A stretch of DNA of 64,000 nt from an uncultured Flavobacteriales bacterium (GCA_903935095.1 CAIZQH010000011.1:45853-109852); one strand, 5' to 3'. Counted from the stretch's first letter, positions 34,536 to 44,665 are shown. Numbers and translations are program-made. The notes: generated by a model from the sequence alone, not told the origin.

Positions 34536-35513
34536 ATGTCTAAATTAAAATTTGAAACTTTACTAGAAGCAGGTGTACACTTTGGTCACTTGAAAAGAAA
34601 ATGGAACCCAGCAATGGCTCCATACATTTTTGAAGAGAAAAAAGGAATACACATCATCGATTTGAACAAAACAATCGTTCATTTAGATCAAGCATGTGCC
34701 GCAATGAAACAAATTGCTAAATCTGGTAAGAAAATACTATTCGTAGCAACAAAAAAACAGGCGAAAGAACTCGTTTCTGAGCGTGTAGCTAAAGTGAATA
34801 TGCCTTTCGTTACAGAACGTTGGACAGGTGGAATGTTGACAAACTTCCAAACAACACGTAAGTCCATCCGTAAAATGGCCATGATCGACAAAATGAAGTT
34901 AGATGGTTCATGGGAGACATTAAACAAACGTGAGAAACTATTCAAAACACGTCAAAGAGAGAAATTAGAAAAAACGTTTGGTTCCATCGCTGACATGACG
35001 CGTCAACCAGCCGCTATTTTCATCATTGATATCTTAAAAGAACACATTGCATTAGCGGAAGCTCGTCGTTTGAACATCCCTACTTTTGCCATGGTGGATA
35101 CAAACTCCAATCCTAAATTAGTTGACTTCCCTATTCCAGCGAATGATGATGCAACGAAATCTATTGCATTAATTATGGACCATATCTGTGAAGCTATTCG
35201 TGAAGGATTAGAAGATCGAAAAAACTTAAAAGCAGGTGAAGAAGGAGCAGATGCAAATGCACCAGTTGCTGAAGCAGCTCCAGTTGTTGAAGCAGCCCCA
35301 GTTGTTGAAGCAGCTCCAGTAGTTGAAGCAGCCCCAGTTGTTGAAGCAGCTCCAGTAGTTGAAGAAACTCCAGTTGTTGAAGAAACTCAAGTTGTTGAAG
35401 AGACTCCAGTTATTGAAGAAGCTCCAGTTACTGAAGAGGTAACAGCAGTTGAAGAAGCTCCATTAGTCGAAGAAACAGCAACAGAAGAAACAACAGAAAA
35501 TTCAGCAGAATAA
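34536..35513 (+). CDS. rpsB: 30S ribosomal protein S2 with repeat-rich C-terminal tail
   Basis: 325 residues. The first about 230 are ordinary S2: [10 protein letters not shown] near 10, R-W-N-P-style [18 protein letters not shown] near 88 and D-T-N-S-N-P near 188. Residues about 236-325 form an extra tail of A-P-V-V-E-A and then E-T-P-V-V-E-E repeats, acidic and probably disordered. Acidic S2 extensions are known in Bacteroidota; this one is long and recently expanded (see the repeat entry). It is paired with tsf as usual. Confidence 0.96.
   Translation: MSKLKFETLLEAGVHFGHLKRKWNPAMAPYIFEEKKGIHIIDLNKTIVHLDQACAAMKQIAKSGKKILFVATKKQAKELVSERVAKVNMPFVTERWTGGMLTNFQTTRKSIRKMAMIDKMKLDGSWETLNKREKLFKTRQREKLEKTFGSIADMTRQPAAIFIIDILKEHIALAEARRLNIPTFAMVDTNSNPKLVDFPIPANDDATKSIALIMDHICEAIREGLEDRKNLKAGEEGADANAPVAEAAPVVEAAPVVEAAPVVEAAPVVEAAPVVEETPVVEETQVVEETPVIEEAPVTEEVTAVEEAPLVEETATEETTENSAE
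35271..35468 (+). repeat. 18-bp tandem repeat within rpsB
   Basis: Eleven 18-bp units resembling GAAGCAGCTCCAGTTGTT, in frame, coding E-A-A-P-V-V then E-E-T-P-V-V. Units 2-5 alternate in two silent positions (GCT/GCC and GTT/GTA), showing a 36-bp duplication step; the units decay toward the 3' side, with unit 10 the most diverged. Confidence 0.9.
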
Positions 35514-35536
35514 TTCATATTTAAAATAAAAAGGTC

Positions 35537-36370
35537 ATGGCAATTACAGCTTCAGATGTAAACAAATTGCGTCAACAAACAGGCGCTGGAATGATGGACT
35601 GCAAAAACGCATTGGTTGAAGCTGATGGTGATTTTGAAGCAGCAGTAGATATTCTTCGTAAAAAAGGTCAAAAGATTGCTGCGAAACGTGGCGACAATGA
35701 TGCGAAGGAAGGATTGATTATGGCACAAGCTTCAGCTGATGGGAAATCAGGTGTAATTCTTACCTTAAACTGCGAAACTGATTTCGTTGCTAAAACGGAG
35801 GGTTATGTTGCAATGGTTCAATCGTTAGTAGACATCGCTCTGGAAAAAAGACCAACTTCTATCGAAGAATTAAAAGCATTACCATTTGACGCTCGTTTGA
35901 CTGTAGAAGAAAAAATTATTGAGCAAGTGGGTGTAGTTGGAGAGAAATTAGATCTTTCTGCTTATGCAGTGATTAATGGAAACTTCGTTGTTTCTTACAA
36001 TCACCCAGGAAATCAATTGGCAACGTTAGTTGGATTGAGTTCTGGAACTGCTGCCGATATCGCAGAGGCTGGACGTCAGGTTGCCATGCAAGTTGCGGCA
36101 ATGAATCCAATCGCTATCGATAAAGACGGTGTTGATGCACGCACGATTGAACGCGAAATCGAAGTTGGAAAAGATTTGGCTATCCAAGAAGGAAAACCAG
36201 CTGAAATGGCTGAGAAAATTGCTTTGGGTCGTTTGAATAAATTCTTCCAGGAAAATACCTTGTTAAGTCAAGCATTCGTTCGCGACAACAAAATGACCGT
36301 AGAACAATTCTTAAACAGCACAGAGAAAGATTTAACAGTCATCGACTTTAAACGATTCTCCTTAAGTTAA
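35537..36370 (+). CDS. tsf: Elongation factor Ts
   Basis: 277 residues, the guanine nucleotide exchange factor of EF-Tu. N-terminal UBA-like helix V-N-K-L-R-Q-Q-T-G-A-G-M-M-D-C-K-N-A-L near 8-26; the nucleotide-exchange segment T-L-N-C-E-T-D-F-V-A near 75-84. Length matches the single-core EF-Ts. Starts 23 bp after rpsB and is closed by a terminator. Confidence 0.97.
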   Translation: MAITASDVNKLRQQTGAGMMDCKNALVEADGDFEAAVDILRKKGQKIAAKRGDNDAKEGLIMAQASADGKSGVILTLNCETDFVAKTEGYVAMVQSLVDIALEKRPTSIEELKALPFDARLTVEEKIIEQVGVVGEKLDLSAYAVINGNFVVSYNHPGNQLATLVGLSSGTAADIAEAGRQVAMQVAAMNPIAIDKDGVDARTIEREIEVGKDLAIQEGKPAEMAEKIALGRLNKFFQENTLLSQAFVRDNKMTVEQFLNSTEKDLTVIDFKRFSLS

Positions 36371-36376
36371 TTTTTT

Positions 36377-36407
36377 AAAAAAGCTATCGTTTGATAGCTT
36401 TTTTTTT
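36377..36407 (+). terminator. Intrinsic terminator of rpsB-tsf
   Basis: AAAAAAGCTATC-GTTT-GATAGCTTTTTT followed by a T run; perfect stem. Confidence 0.92.
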
Positions 36408-36436
36408 GTGATTAAATTTCCTAACTAAACGATTTG

Positions 36437-36444
36437 TATATTTG
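36437..36444 (+). promoter_or_regulatory. -7 element of pyrH-frr
   Basis: TATATTTG, 15 bp before the ATG at 36460. An open frame beginning at 36442 lies inside this element and is not the real start. Confidence 0.6.
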
Positions 36445-36459
36445 CTCAATCCTATTCAT

Positions 36460-37167
36460 ATGACCTATAAACGTATCCTTCTAAAATTAAGTGGCGAATC
36501 CCTAATGGGTGCAAAACAATTTGGAATAGACAACCAACGAATCAATAGCTATGCTGTTCAAATAAAAGAATTGCACGAAATTGGCGTTGAAGTGGCTATT
36601 GTTATTGGAGGCGGGAATATCTTTCGAGGTGTACAAGCCGAAGAAGGTGGAATGGATCGCACACATGGTGATTACATGGGCATGTTAGCTACCATGATTA
36701 ACTCCATGGCATTACAATCTGCTCTTGAAGCCAATGGCGTATCGACACGCTTACTTTCTGCTATTGAAATGAAAGAAATCGCTGAGCCATTCGTGAGACG
36801 TAGAGCTGTTCGTCATTTAGAAAAGGGGCGCGTAGTGATCTTTGGTGCAGGAACAGGAAATCCTTTCTTTACAACCGATTCCGCAGCTTCTCTGAGAGCC
36901 ATAGAAATCAATGCAGAAGTAATTTTAAAAGGAACGCGCGTAGATGGAATTTACACGGCGGATCCTGAAAAAGATAAAACAGCTACTAAATACGATCAGA
37001 TTTCTTTCGATGAAGTCTATTCAAAAGGCCTAAATGTCATGGACCTTACCGCATTTACCCTGTGTAAAGAAAATAATTTGCCCATTATCGTTTTCGATAT
37101 GGACACCCCAGGTAATTTGAAAAAATTAATGTCTGGTGATAAAGTAGGAACAATCGTTTGTAATTAA
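36460..37167 (+). CDS. pyrH: Uridylate kinase
   Basis: 235 residues. Phosphorylates UMP to UDP; amino-acid-kinase fold. Motifs: [12 protein letters not shown] near 4, [10 protein letters not shown] near 50, D-Y-M-G-M-L-A-T near 71, [12 protein letters not shown] near 132 and K-G-T-R-V-D-G-I-Y near 157. The start M-T-Y-K-R follows the -7 element. frr begins 6 bp later, the usual bacterial order after rpsB-tsf. Confidence 0.96.
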   Translation: MTYKRILLKLSGESLMGAKQFGIDNQRINSYAVQIKELHEIGVEVAIVIGGGNIFRGVQAEEGGMDRTHGDYMGMLATMINSMALQSALEANGVSTRLLSAIEMKEIAEPFVRRRAVRHLEKGRVVIFGAGTGNPFFTTDSAASLRAIEINAEVILKGTRVDGIYTADPEKDKTATKYDQISFDEVYSKGLNVMDLTAFTLCKENNLPIIVFDMDTPGNLKKLMSGDKVGTIVCN

Positions 37168-37173
37168 AAAAAG

Positions 37174-37737
37174 ATGACGGAAGAACTAACTATGATTTAT
37201 GATGACTTTAAGGTTTCCAATAATAAAACCTTCAGTCACCTAGAAACTGAGCTCACGAAAATACGCGCTGGGAAAGCCTCCCCTGCGATGCTTGGTGGCG
37301 TGATGGTTGATTATTATGGCTCCATGACTCCACTTCAACAAGTAGCCAATGTAAATACCTCAGATGCGCGAACTATTTTGGTTCAACCTTGGGAAAAAGC
37401 CATGTTGAACGAGATTGCCCGCGGAATCATCAATGCTAATATTGGATTGAATCCACAAAATAACGGGGAGCAATTAATTATTACTGTTCCACCATTAACG
37501 GAAGAACGTCGACGCGAATTAGTAAAACGTGCAAAAGGTGAAGCGGAAAATGCCAAAGTTGGTGTGCGGAACAACCGTAAAGATGCTATTGACATGATCA
37601 AAGAATTGAAAAATGATGGACTTTCTGAGGACATGGCAAAAAGCGCAGAAGAAGAAGTTCAAAAAATCACCAACATCAGTATCAAAAAGATTGATGACTT
37701 AGTTGAAATCAAAGAAAAAGATATTATGACCGTGTAA
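37174..37737 (+). CDS. frr: Ribosome recycling factor
   Basis: 187 residues. Splits post-termination ribosomes with EF-G. R-A-G-K-A-S-P-A-M-L near 32, the L-V-Q-P-W-E-K segment near 68, and the E-E-R-R-R-E-L-V-K-R-A-K segment near 111 are diagnostic. The N-terminal M-T-E-E-L-T-M-I may start at the first or second Met. Confidence 0.96.
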   Translation: MTEELTMIYDDFKVSNNKTFSHLETELTKIRAGKASPAMLGGVMVDYYGSMTPLQQVANVNTSDARTILVQPWEKAMLNEIARGIINANIGLNPQNNGEQLIITVPPLTEERRRELVKRAKGEAENAKVGVRNNRKDAIDMIKELKNDGLSEDMAKSAEEEVQKITNISIKKIDDLVEIKEKDIMTV

Positions 37738-37760
37738 ACGGAAATCATACCATTCAGAAG

Positions 37761-37787
37761 AAAGACCTACACTTGTTGGTCTTTTTT
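37761..37787. terminator. Bidirectional terminator between frr and the importer operon
   Basis: AAAGACCTAC / GTTGGTCTTT with one mismatch, T run on the plus strand and an interrupted T run on the minus strand. It serves the convergent ends of frr and the ABC ATPase gene. Confidence 0.8.
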
Positions 37788-37791
37788 CGTT

Positions 37792-38487
37792 TTACGACAT
37801 TGCTTGTATGATTTCTTCTTTGCTCAGGCTTGCATGGATACGAATTTCACCATGAGCAGCTAAAAGAAAAGGAATGGAATGATCCAAGCACAAATCCAAA
37901 TCATGGGTAGACAATACAATACACTTATTCTTTTCCGCTGAAAGGAGTTTTAGCAAGGCCAACAATTTTTTTCGATTGATGTAATCTAAAAAAGCGGTTG
38001 GTTCGTCCAATAAAATCACAGGGGTCTCTTGCACAAAAGCTCTTCCCACAGCACAAAGTTGACGCTCGCCATCACTGATTTCATCGGTGAATTTATCTAG
38101 CAAATGTATAATGGACAAATCAGACGCCACACTTTCCACCATTTGCCAGTCTTTCACGCCTAAACGACCGAATAAATCTGTATAGGGTGCTCTGCCCAAT
38201 GCCAAATAATCCTTCACCTTTAAAAACTCCACACCTTCGAAGCGCGTATCCACAAGGGAAATCGTTTCTGCTATTTCTTGAGGATTCAAACTTGAAACGG
38301 ATTGACCATTTATGGTGATTTCTCCAGCTAATTGTTTTTGAAGACCTGCCATTGTTTGAATCAAGGTGGATTTTCCAATTCCATTTCTACCAACCAAGGC
38401 ATAGACCTTTCCAGCTGCTAAAAATAGATGCTCAGTACGCAGTAATTCACGTTGATAACCAATGTGCAGCTCTTGTAATTGTATCAT
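37792..38487 (-). CDS. ABC importer ATPase (vitamin B12/ferric siderophore type)
   Basis: 231 residues. Walker A G-R-N-G-I-G-K-S-T near 34, signature I-S-D-G-E-R-Q near 129, Walker B V-I-L-L-D-E-P-T-A near 148 and the H-loop S-T-H-D near 186. Closest in style to FecE/BtuD/HmuV. It overlaps the permease gene by four bases and forms the cytoplasmic engine of that importer. Confidence 0.9.
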   Translation of the reverse strand: MIQLQELHIGYQRELLRTEHLFLAAGKVYALVGRNGIGKSTLIQTMAGLQKQLAGEITINGQSVSSLNPQEIAETISLVDTRFEGVEFLKVKDYLALGRAPYTDLFGRLGVKDWQMVESVASDLSIIHLLDKFTDEISDGERQLCAVGRAFVQETPVILLDEPTAFLDYINRKKLLALLKLLSAEKNKCIVLSTHDLDLCLDHSIPFLLAAHGEIRIHASLSKEEIIQAMS

Positions 38488-39479
38488 CTCAGTTTACGCA
38501 TTAATAAGAATACAACAAAAGGAGCACCGATGATGGAAGTAATCGCATTCAATGGAATACTGAATTGGTCTTCTAATACTTGAATAAACGCATCTGTTAA
38601 GAGTAGGAAAATAGCTCCTATGAAGCAATTTCCAATGATTAGATAACGATGGTTCGATGTTTGAAATAAGATTCTTGTCAAATTGGGAATGGCAATTCCA
38701 ACAAAAGCAATTGGACCACAAAAAGCGGTAATTAATCCAGCAAACAAAGCCGTCAACATCAGGACAAACATGCGTATCGATTTAATTGGCAGTCCTAATA
38801 AGGCGGCTGACTTCTCCCCTATGACTAGCATATTTAAAGGCTTGACCAATAAGAATGATGCAGCGATTCCAACTAAAAAAATCAAGGAAATGAATCCAAG
38901 TTGTCCGAATTCAACTTGCTGAAGCGAGCCCATAGACCACATCGTATAGGATTTCAACGATTCAGCGCCCGCGAAGGATTCTAAGATGGAGACAATCGCA
39001 GAGGTAAAACTTCCAAACATCAATCCAACCAACAACAAAGAAATCTGAGATTTTAAACGCTGTGCGACCGCCATCATGAGGAGTCCAGCAGTAAATGCCC
39101 CAATTAATGCGGTTCCGATTAAACCAAAATTTGACTGAAAAAACCGTATAGATGTCATTAAACTCAAGGCAATCAGTAAACTTGCACCGGAATTAATTCC
39201 TAAGACATAAGGTCCTGCTAATGGATTCTTGAACAAGGTTTGCATCAACATTCCCGACAAAGACAATCCAGCTCCTGCGAATAAAGCCATTGCTAAGCGT
39301 GGAATTCTGAATTCCCTTACCAGTACATGCGCAGTGTTTTTGGCGTCGTAATTCCAAAACGAATCAAAGAAAGAAGCAAATGAAATCTCAATTTGACCGG
39401 CCATTAAATGAAGGTACATGGCTATGGGTAAAAAACACAGCAAACAAAACATCATCCATTTTAAACTCCAATCTTTCAT
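38484..39479 (-). CDS. FecCD/BtuC-family ABC importer permease
   Basis: 331 residues from ATG 39479, which overlaps the stop of the binding-protein gene by four bases; the longer frame from 39581 would run deep into that gene. Nine to ten hydrophobic helices; family segments R-I-P-R-L-A-M-A-L-F-A-G-A-G-L near residue 60, N-P-L-A-G-P-Y-V-L-G-I-N-S-G-A near 84 and late G-P-I-A-F-V-G-I-A-I-P. It carries iron-siderophore, heme or cobalamin across the inner membrane; the ligand is not decided by sequence. Confidence 0.9.
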   Translation of the reverse strand: MKDWSLKWMMFCLLCFLPIAMYLHLMAGQIEISFASFFDSFWNYDAKNTAHVLVREFRIPRLAMALFAGAGLSLSGMLMQTLFKNPLAGPYVLGINSGASLLIALSLMTSIRFFQSNFGLIGTALIGAFTAGLLMMAVAQRLKSQISLLLVGLMFGSFTSAIVSILESFAGAESLKSYTMWSMGSLQQVEFGQLGFISLIFLVGIAASFLLVKPLNMLVIGEKSAALLGLPIKSIRMFVLMLTALFAGLITAFCGPIAFVGIAIPNLTRILFQTSNHRYLIIGNCFIGAIFLLLTDAFIQVLEDQFSIPLNAITSIIGAPFVVFLLMRKLR

Positions 39480-40516
39480 TTCACTTCTTGATAAAAATGA
39501 AGGTCCTTTGTGGATTTTCCTGCTGCAATTCGAGCAAGATCTTCCAGTAACCAATCTGGACGTAAGGTACTCAATTCCCAATACTTATTACTGTTGTGCG
39601 TGTAACAAAATATTTTTGAATGCTTGAAAAAAGGCAAGTATTTAGCTTTTGGATGAACGCGAATGATTTCTTTTTTAGTTGGGAATCCTGGATTCAACCA
39701 AATTTTCACGTTTTCCCCATCCTTCAAGATTTTCTCTCTGGAATACGCTACACTTCCTGTTCCCGTTGTTTGATGATACACGTAATTCAATCCAGCGTTT
39801 CTAAAAATATCGGCCATAAAACTCTCGCCCGCTGGGGCATACCAAAAATCCCCCGTTACGTTTCCTGAAATCATTTCGCTTGAAACTATGCTGGGATTCT
39901 TGGAAAAATTATAGGCTTGTTCAATGGTGCGAAATAACTGAATTGCCTCTGGGACTTTTCCACTCAAAACACCAAAAAGCAAGATCCATTCCGCCCTTCC
40001 CAATGCCGATTGCTCTCGCCAATCAAAGTTTGGAATGCAATGAATGCCTAATTTTTCCAAACGTTTTTCTTGAGAAAATGAGCCGGAGAAGGCACTGTAA
40101 ATCACATATTCAGACTTCGAACGCAGCAATTGATCCACGGACATAGATTGTTCGTTCTGGAGTGCAATAACCTGTTTCTGTTGGAATCGTTTTTTGACTT
40201 TTGGACTGTAGACATACCTAATATCTGTGATCGCCGCGATTCGTTGCTCTTCGTTTAATGCCGATAACATACCGATATGAGTAGCCGATAAAACCGCTAA
40301 ATCATTAGCTGGAGAAGAAATTTTCAATTGAAAACGTTCGTTCTTCCGATCTGGATGTTGAATGCAAATCCAGTACCCATTTTTCGTTTTAAAAACACTT
40401 AAGTATTTACTATACCGACAGAGGTTGGCTCCCTTTGATTCCGATTGTTGACGATGCGTTGTTTGATTGGAACAAGAAGCAAGTATCACCAAAAGAATGA
40501 CCAAGAAAAACCTCAT
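39476..40516 (-). CDS. ABC importer substrate-binding lipoprotein
   Basis: 346 residues with a lipoprotein signal: hydrophobic core then L-A-S-C (Cys near 15). The rest fits the helical-backbone binding proteins for B12 and siderophores: S-A-T-H-I-G-M-L-S-A-L near 76, D-I-R-Y-V-Y-S-P near 97, L-G-R-A-E-W-I-L-L-F-G near 178. First importer gene, 4 bp after panB, so all four genes may be one transcript. Anchored in the inner membrane facing the periplasm or in the outer membrane's inner face. Confidence 0.85.
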   Translation of the reverse strand: MRFFLVILLVILASCSNQTTHRQQSESKGANLCRYSKYLSVFKTKNGYWICIQHPDRKNERFQLKISSPANDLAVLSATHIGMLSALNEEQRIAAITDIRYVYSPKVKKRFQQKQVIALQNEQSMSVDQLLRSKSEYVIYSAFSGSFSQEKRLEKLGIHCIPNFDWREQSALGRAEWILLFGVLSGKVPEAIQLFRTIEQAYNFSKNPSIVSSEMISGNVTGDFWYAPAGESFMADIFRNAGLNYVYHQTTGTGSVAYSREKILKDGENVKIWLNPGFPTKKEIIRVHPKAKYLPFFKHSKIFCYTHNSNKYWELSTLRPDWLLEDLARIAAGKSTKDLHFYQEVK

Positions 40517-40520
40517 CTAG

Positions 40521-41336
40521 TTAATATTGTTCAGATTCATTCGGAAAGTCACCTGACCGTACATCTTTGATGTATGCATGGAAAGAATTCATCATTTGCT
40601 CGTGCAAATTATTGTACTTGCGTAAAAAACGTGGATTGAATTCATTATTAATCCCTAACATATCGTGCACCACAAGAACTTGCCCATCAACGCCATTTCC
40701 TGCTCCAATACCAATGATAGGAATGCTTACCATTTGCGCGACTTTTTCAGCCAATTGCGCAGGTATTTTTTCTAAAACTATTGCAAAGCAACCCACTGCT
40801 TCTAAAGCCTTGGCATCTTCAATCAAGCGCTGCGCCTCTTCGTCTTCCTTTGCTCGAACAACATATGTTCCGAATTTATAAATGGATTGGGGTGTCAGTC
40901 CTAAATGCCCCATTACGGGAATTCCTGCCGTTAAAATCCTTCCGATAGATTCAATAATTTCTTGTCCTCCCTCCAATTTAACCGCATGACCTCCAGATTC
41001 CTTCATGATTTTAATCGCGCTGGACAGTGCCTCTTTGGAATTTCCTTGATAGGATCCAAATGGCATATCCACTACAACCAATGAACGCTGTACTGCACGT
41101 ACCACAGAAGATGCATGATAGATCATTTGATCTAAGGTGATCGGTAAGGTTGTTTCATGTCCAGCCATTACATTGGATGCGGAATCTCCAACTAAAATCA
41201 CATCGATTCCAGCCTCATCCACAATGCGCGCCATGGAAAAGTCATAGGCCGTAAGCATGGAGATTTTTTGTCCGGCATTCTTCATTTCATGAAGGGTATG
41301 CGTCGTTACTTTTTTTACGTTTGAATGAACTGACAT
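40521..41336 (-). CDS. panB: 3-methyl-2-oxobutanoate hydroxymethyltransferase
   Basis: 271 residues from ATG 41336 (the frame opens earlier at 41375, but the family begins at [10 protein letters not shown]). First step of pantothenate synthesis: ketopantoate from 2-oxoisovalerate. M-L-T-A-Y-D-F near 27, V-G-D-S-A-S-N-V near 49 with the metal Asp, D-M-P-F-G-S-Y near 89, V-K-L-E-G-G near 121, and G-H-L-G-L-T-P near 144. It precedes an ABC importer by 4 bp, and panC is not adjacent. Confidence 0.95.
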   Translation of the reverse strand: MSVHSNVKKVTTHTLHEMKNAGQKISMLTAYDFSMARIVDEAGIDVILVGDSASNVMAGHETTLPITLDQMIYHASSVVRAVQRSLVVVDMPFGSYQGNSKEALSSAIKIMKESGGHAVKLEGGQEIIESIGRILTAGIPVMGHLGLTPQSIYKFGTYVVRAKEDEEAQRLIEDAKALEAVGCFAIVLEKIPAQLAEKVAQMVSIPIIGIGAGNGVDGQVLVVHDMLGINNEFNPRFLRKYNNLHEQMMNSFHAYIKDVRSGDFPNESEQY

Positions 41337-41447
41337 AGTTTCGTTTATCCAGCTGACGGATTCCAATGGAACCAAACAATCAGCGTCATTTAAGCAAAAT
41401 TAAGGCTTAATCTTTGAATCTACTAATTCGTAAATGCGGTGATGGAA

Positions 41448-42392
41448 TTATAAGGAATTCAAATAAGAATCTACGTTTGATTGAATGCGGCGCGTGATGT
41501 CAGTAGTTTCTGATTTCACAAATGCATTTCCCGTAATTTTCTCGTAAAGTTCAATGTATCGATCGGTAATTGTCTGAACAAATTCATCTGGCATAAATGG
41601 CATTTGTTGTCCATCTAATCCTTGAAAATCGTTTTCAATCAACCATTGACGAACGAATTCTTTCGACAATTGCTTTTGAGCATCGCCATTTGCTTGTCTT
41701 TCCTCGTAACCATCTTTGTAAAAATAACGAGATGAATCAGGTGTATGAATTTCGTCAATCAAGATCACTTCTCCATTTCGAATCCCGAATTCATATTTTG
41801 TATCTACTAAAATCAACCCGCGAGCAGCAGCCATTTCCGTTCCTCGTTGAAACAAAGCACGTGTATACGCTTCCATTTTTTCATAAATCGCTTGAGGAAC
41901 GATTCCTTTTGATAAAATATCCTCTCTAGAAATATCTTCGTCGTGTCCTTCTTCCGCTTTTGTTGCTGGTGTAATGATCGGCTCCGAGAAACGGTCGTTT
42001 TCCTTCATTCCCTCCGGAAGAATTACCCCACAGAGCATGCGTTTTCCCAATTTATACTCGCGTGCTGAATGTCCGGCTAGGTAACCGCGTATCACCATTT
42101 CAACACGAACTGGCTCACATGCCAATCCCACAGCTACACTTGGATCAGGAGTAGCAACAAGCCAATTTGGTACGATGTCCCTTGTTGCGTCTAAGAACAT
42201 GGTGGCTACTTGATTGAGCACTTGACCTTTAAACGGAATTCCTTTCGGTAAAATATGATCAAACGCTGAAATTCGATCCGAAGCAACCATAACTAACAAT
42301 CCATTATCCAAGGTATACACATCGCGAACTTTGCCGTGATATACATTTGTTTGTCCCTTGAAGTTAAAATTTGACTCTGTTATTGCGTTCAT
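41448..42392 (-). CDS. purC: Phosphoribosylaminoimidazole-succinocarboxamide synthase
   Basis: 314 residues, the longer (yeast-like) SAICAR synthase form common in Bacteroidota. G-K-V-R-D-V-Y near 20, R-I-S-A-F-D near 41, [11 protein letters not shown] near 99, L-V-D-T-K-Y-E-F-G near 200 and [10 protein letters not shown] near 217 are family blocks. Sixth-to-eighth step region of purine synthesis (CAIR plus aspartate to SAICAR). Start overlaps the stop of phoH by four bases. Confidence 0.95.
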   Translation of the reverse strand: MNAITESNFNFKGQTNVYHGKVRDVYTLDNGLLVMVASDRISAFDHILPKGIPFKGQVLNQVATMFLDATRDIVPNWLVATPDPSVAVGLACEPVRVEMVIRGYLAGHSAREYKLGKRMLCGVILPEGMKENDRFSEPIITPATKAEEGHDEDISREDILSKGIVPQAIYEKMEAYTRALFQRGTEMAAARGLILVDTKYEFGIRNGEVILIDEIHTPDSSRYFYKDGYEERQANGDAQKQLSKEFVRQWLIENDFQGLDGQQMPFMPDEFVQTITDRYIELYEKITGNAFVKSETTDITRRIQSNVDSYLNSL

Positions 42393-43378
42393 GCTTGTTT
42401 CTCTTTAAGTTCTTTTTGTGCTTTTGCTTCTATTTCTGCTTTATCGAATGCTTCGATAATTTTCTTTACTAATCGGTGTCTAATGACGTCACTTTGCCCC
42501 AAACGAATCACGCTGATTTCATCCACATCCTTCAATACATCCAAAGCGTATGCTAGTCCGGAACGCTGTTTACTGGGTAAATCAACTTGGGACATATCAC
42601 CTGTTATGATGAATTTCGCTGTCATTCCCATACGCGTTAAAAACATTTTCATTTGCATTTGAGTTGTATTTTGAGCTTCGTCCAAAATCACAAACGCTTT
42701 ATCCAATGTTCGTCCACGCATGAACGCCAGAGGTGCTATTTCGATCACTCCAAATTCAATCATATCCGCTAATTTCTCTGCCGGAATCATGTCCCGTAAA
42801 GCATCATAAAGCGGCATTAAATATGGATCGAGCTTCTCTTTTAAGTCCCCAGGAAGAAAACCAAGATTCTCACCTGCCTCCACGGCTGGCCTCGTTAAAA
42901 TGATGCGTTTCACTTCTTTTGCTTTAAGTGCTCGGACAGCCAAGGCAACAGCAGTGTATGTTTTTCCTGTACCTGCAGGGCCGACAGCAAAAACCATGTC
43001 GTCTTTATCAACCGCTTGAACCATTTTCTTTTGGTTCACCGTCCGCGCCTTAATTTTTGCCCCACCGTTTCCATGTACTAAAATCTCGGATCCATCTTCG
43101 GTGGAGAGCATTTTAGAACCATCGTCCAACATCAAATTATCGATGTTGTTTTCTGTGAGATGATTGAATTTTTGATAATGTTGAGTGAGCAAATTGAATT
43201 TACGTTCAAACTCATCCATGACCTCTTCATCGCCATTCAAGGTAATCATGTTTCCACGAGCGGTAATTTTCAGCTTCGGGAAGAACGTTTTGATGTGACG
43301 TAGATTTACATCATTTACTCCAAAGATCTCTGCGGGATTCAATCCACTAATTTCAATATGTCGATTTCCTGTATTCAA
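42389..43378 (-). CDS. PhoH-family ATPase
   Basis: 329 residues. N-terminal region (1-100) with a KH-like segment, then the PhoH P-loop domain: [10 protein letters not shown] near 134, [11 protein letters not shown] near 164, D-E-A-Q-N-T near 235 (Walker B) and G-D-M-S-Q near 261. The family is linked to RNA metabolism (PhoH/YbeZ, often with the rRNA nuclease YbeY). ybeY is not next to it here. Operon with purC. Confidence 0.92.
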   Translation of the reverse strand: MNTGNRHIEISGLNPAEIFGVNDVNLRHIKTFFPKLKITARGNMITLNGDEEVMDEFERKFNLLTQHYQKFNHLTENNIDNLMLDDGSKMLSTEDGSEILVHGNGGAKIKARTVNQKKMVQAVDKDDMVFAVGPAGTGKTYTAVALAVRALKAKEVKRIILTRPAVEAGENLGFLPGDLKEKLDPYLMPLYDALRDMIPAEKLADMIEFGVIEIAPLAFMRGRTLDKAFVILDEAQNTTQMQMKMFLTRMGMTAKFIITGDMSQVDLPSKQRSGLAYALDVLKDVDEISVIRLGQSDVIRHRLVKKIIEAFDKAEIEAKAQKELKEKQA

Positions 43379-43469
43379 TTTATTTTAGTCTATGTTCAGG
43401 GGTGATACTCTTATTTAGATTACTTTTGGTAAAATTATAAATTTCTGCGGACACTCATTTCTGTTTGAC

Positions 43470-44324
43470 ATGCAAATCGTAACACTAACTTCAGATACTG
43501 GACTTCAAGACTACTATGTGGCCGCAATGAAGGGTGCCATTTTAAATCAAATGCACCAAACCACGATTATCGACATCTCACACCAAATACGTCCATTTGA
43601 TGTGGCAAATGCCGCTTTTCAATTGCGCTGTTGTTACCGAGATTTTCCGAAAGGAACAATTCACATCATTGGAGTAGATAGCGAACCCATCTTATCTGGA
43701 GATAGAGCAAGTTTTCCTACCATCATGTTATTCAGCGGACAATTTTTTATTTCAAATGACAATGGATTCTTTGGTTGTTTTTTAGATGAAGAGCAGCCAG
43801 ATGAGTTATTCCAATTCACAGATATTCTGAACCACCCAGAAATGGTGAAGTTCCCAACGAAAAATTGTTTTATTCCACTTGCGAAAAGGATTGCTGCAGG
43901 AGAGTCTATAGGTAGTTTCGCGAATCCAACAACTGCATATAAGCGTGCATTCATGCAAAAACCAGTTATTGAACATTTAATTATCCGTGGAAATGTTATT
44001 CACATAGATGGATACGGTAATTTAATCACAAACATCAGTAGGTCAGATTTTGATCGTTTTGGTGAAAAAACGCCATTTACCATTAAGTATTTGAACAAAG
44101 AATATTACATCGACGAAATCAATGAAACCTATAACAACGTCACCATGGGTGAACGTGTGGCCCTGTTCAATAGCAGTGAACTGCTAGAAATTGCCATTAA
44201 CCGAGGAGCAAATGGCAGTACGGGAGGAGCAAATAAACTTTTTGGCATGAGACAAGGGGATCCCGTTCATATCGAATTTACTCCAAAAGGCTCCAAAGAG
44301 GACTTTGACTCATTATTTGAATAG
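43470..44324 (+). CDS. SAM hydroxide adenosyltransferase family protein (DUF62)
   Basis: 284 residues. Starts with V-T-L-T-S-D-T-G-L-Q-D-Y-Y-V-A-A-M-K-G, the family signature with the ribose-binding Asp. G-T-I-H-I-I-G-V-D-S-E near 63 and F-I-S-N-D-N-G near 93, and a C-terminal domain with D-G-Y-G-N-L-I-T-N near 178, complete the two-domain layout. Bacterial members hydrolyse S-adenosylmethionine to adenosine and methionine using hydroxide; they are related to fluorinase. Physiological role unclear. The ABM gene follows after 5 bp. Confidence 0.9.
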   Translation: MQIVTLTSDTGLQDYYVAAMKGAILNQMHQTTIIDISHQIRPFDVANAAFQLRCCYRDFPKGTIHIIGVDSEPILSGDRASFPTIMLFSGQFFISNDNGFFGCFLDEEQPDELFQFTDILNHPEMVKFPTKNCFIPLAKRIAAGESIGSFANPTTAYKRAFMQKPVIEHLIIRGNVIHIDGYGNLITNISRSDFDRFGEKTPFTIKYLNKEYYIDEINETYNNVTMGERVALFNSSELLEIAINRGANGSTGGANKLFGMRQGDPVHIEFTPKGSKEDFDSLFE

Positions 44325-44329
44325 TTCAA

Positions 44330-44629
44330 ATGATTACCCGAATTGTTAAGCTTGAATTTCAAGAGGATCGTTTAAAAGCATTCTTAGATCACTTTGAAGA
44401 GGTCAAATGGTCTGTTACTAACTTTCCAGGCTGTCAAGGAATGAAATTAATTCAGGACATAAAGAATCCCTGTGTGATCATGACTTACAGTCATTGGAAA
44501 AATGAAGAAGCACTAGAAAATTACCGCCTATCTCCCCTATTTCAATCCATCTGGCCGACCATTAAACCATGGTTCTCTGCGAAACCAGAAGCCTGGAGTT
44601 TAAGGGAATACTTTGATGGATTTCAATGA
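44330..44629 (+). CDS. Antibiotic biosynthesis monooxygenase (ABM) domain protein
   Basis: 99-residue single ABM-like ferredoxin-fold domain: I-V-K-L-E-F-Q-E-D-R-L near the start, F-P-G-C-Q-G-M-K-L near 33 and H-W-K-N-E-E-A-L-E-N-Y near 55. Despite the family name, most members have unknown functions; some degrade heme or quinones, others have no catalytic activity. Cotranscribed with the SAM-hydrolase type gene (5 bp apart). Confidence 0.8.
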   Translation: MITRIVKLEFQEDRLKAFLDHFEEVKWSVTNFPGCQGMKLIQDIKNPCVIMTYSHWKNEEALENYRLSPLFQSIWPTIKPWFSAKPEAWSLREYFDGFQ

Positions 44630-44665
44630 CTTAAATAGTAATATAGGCAAAAAAATTCACTTTTT

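Noticed and set aside
35271..35468. CRISPR-like regular repeats
   Set aside because: The 18-bp units are contiguous, in frame and without spacers; they encode the S2 tail.
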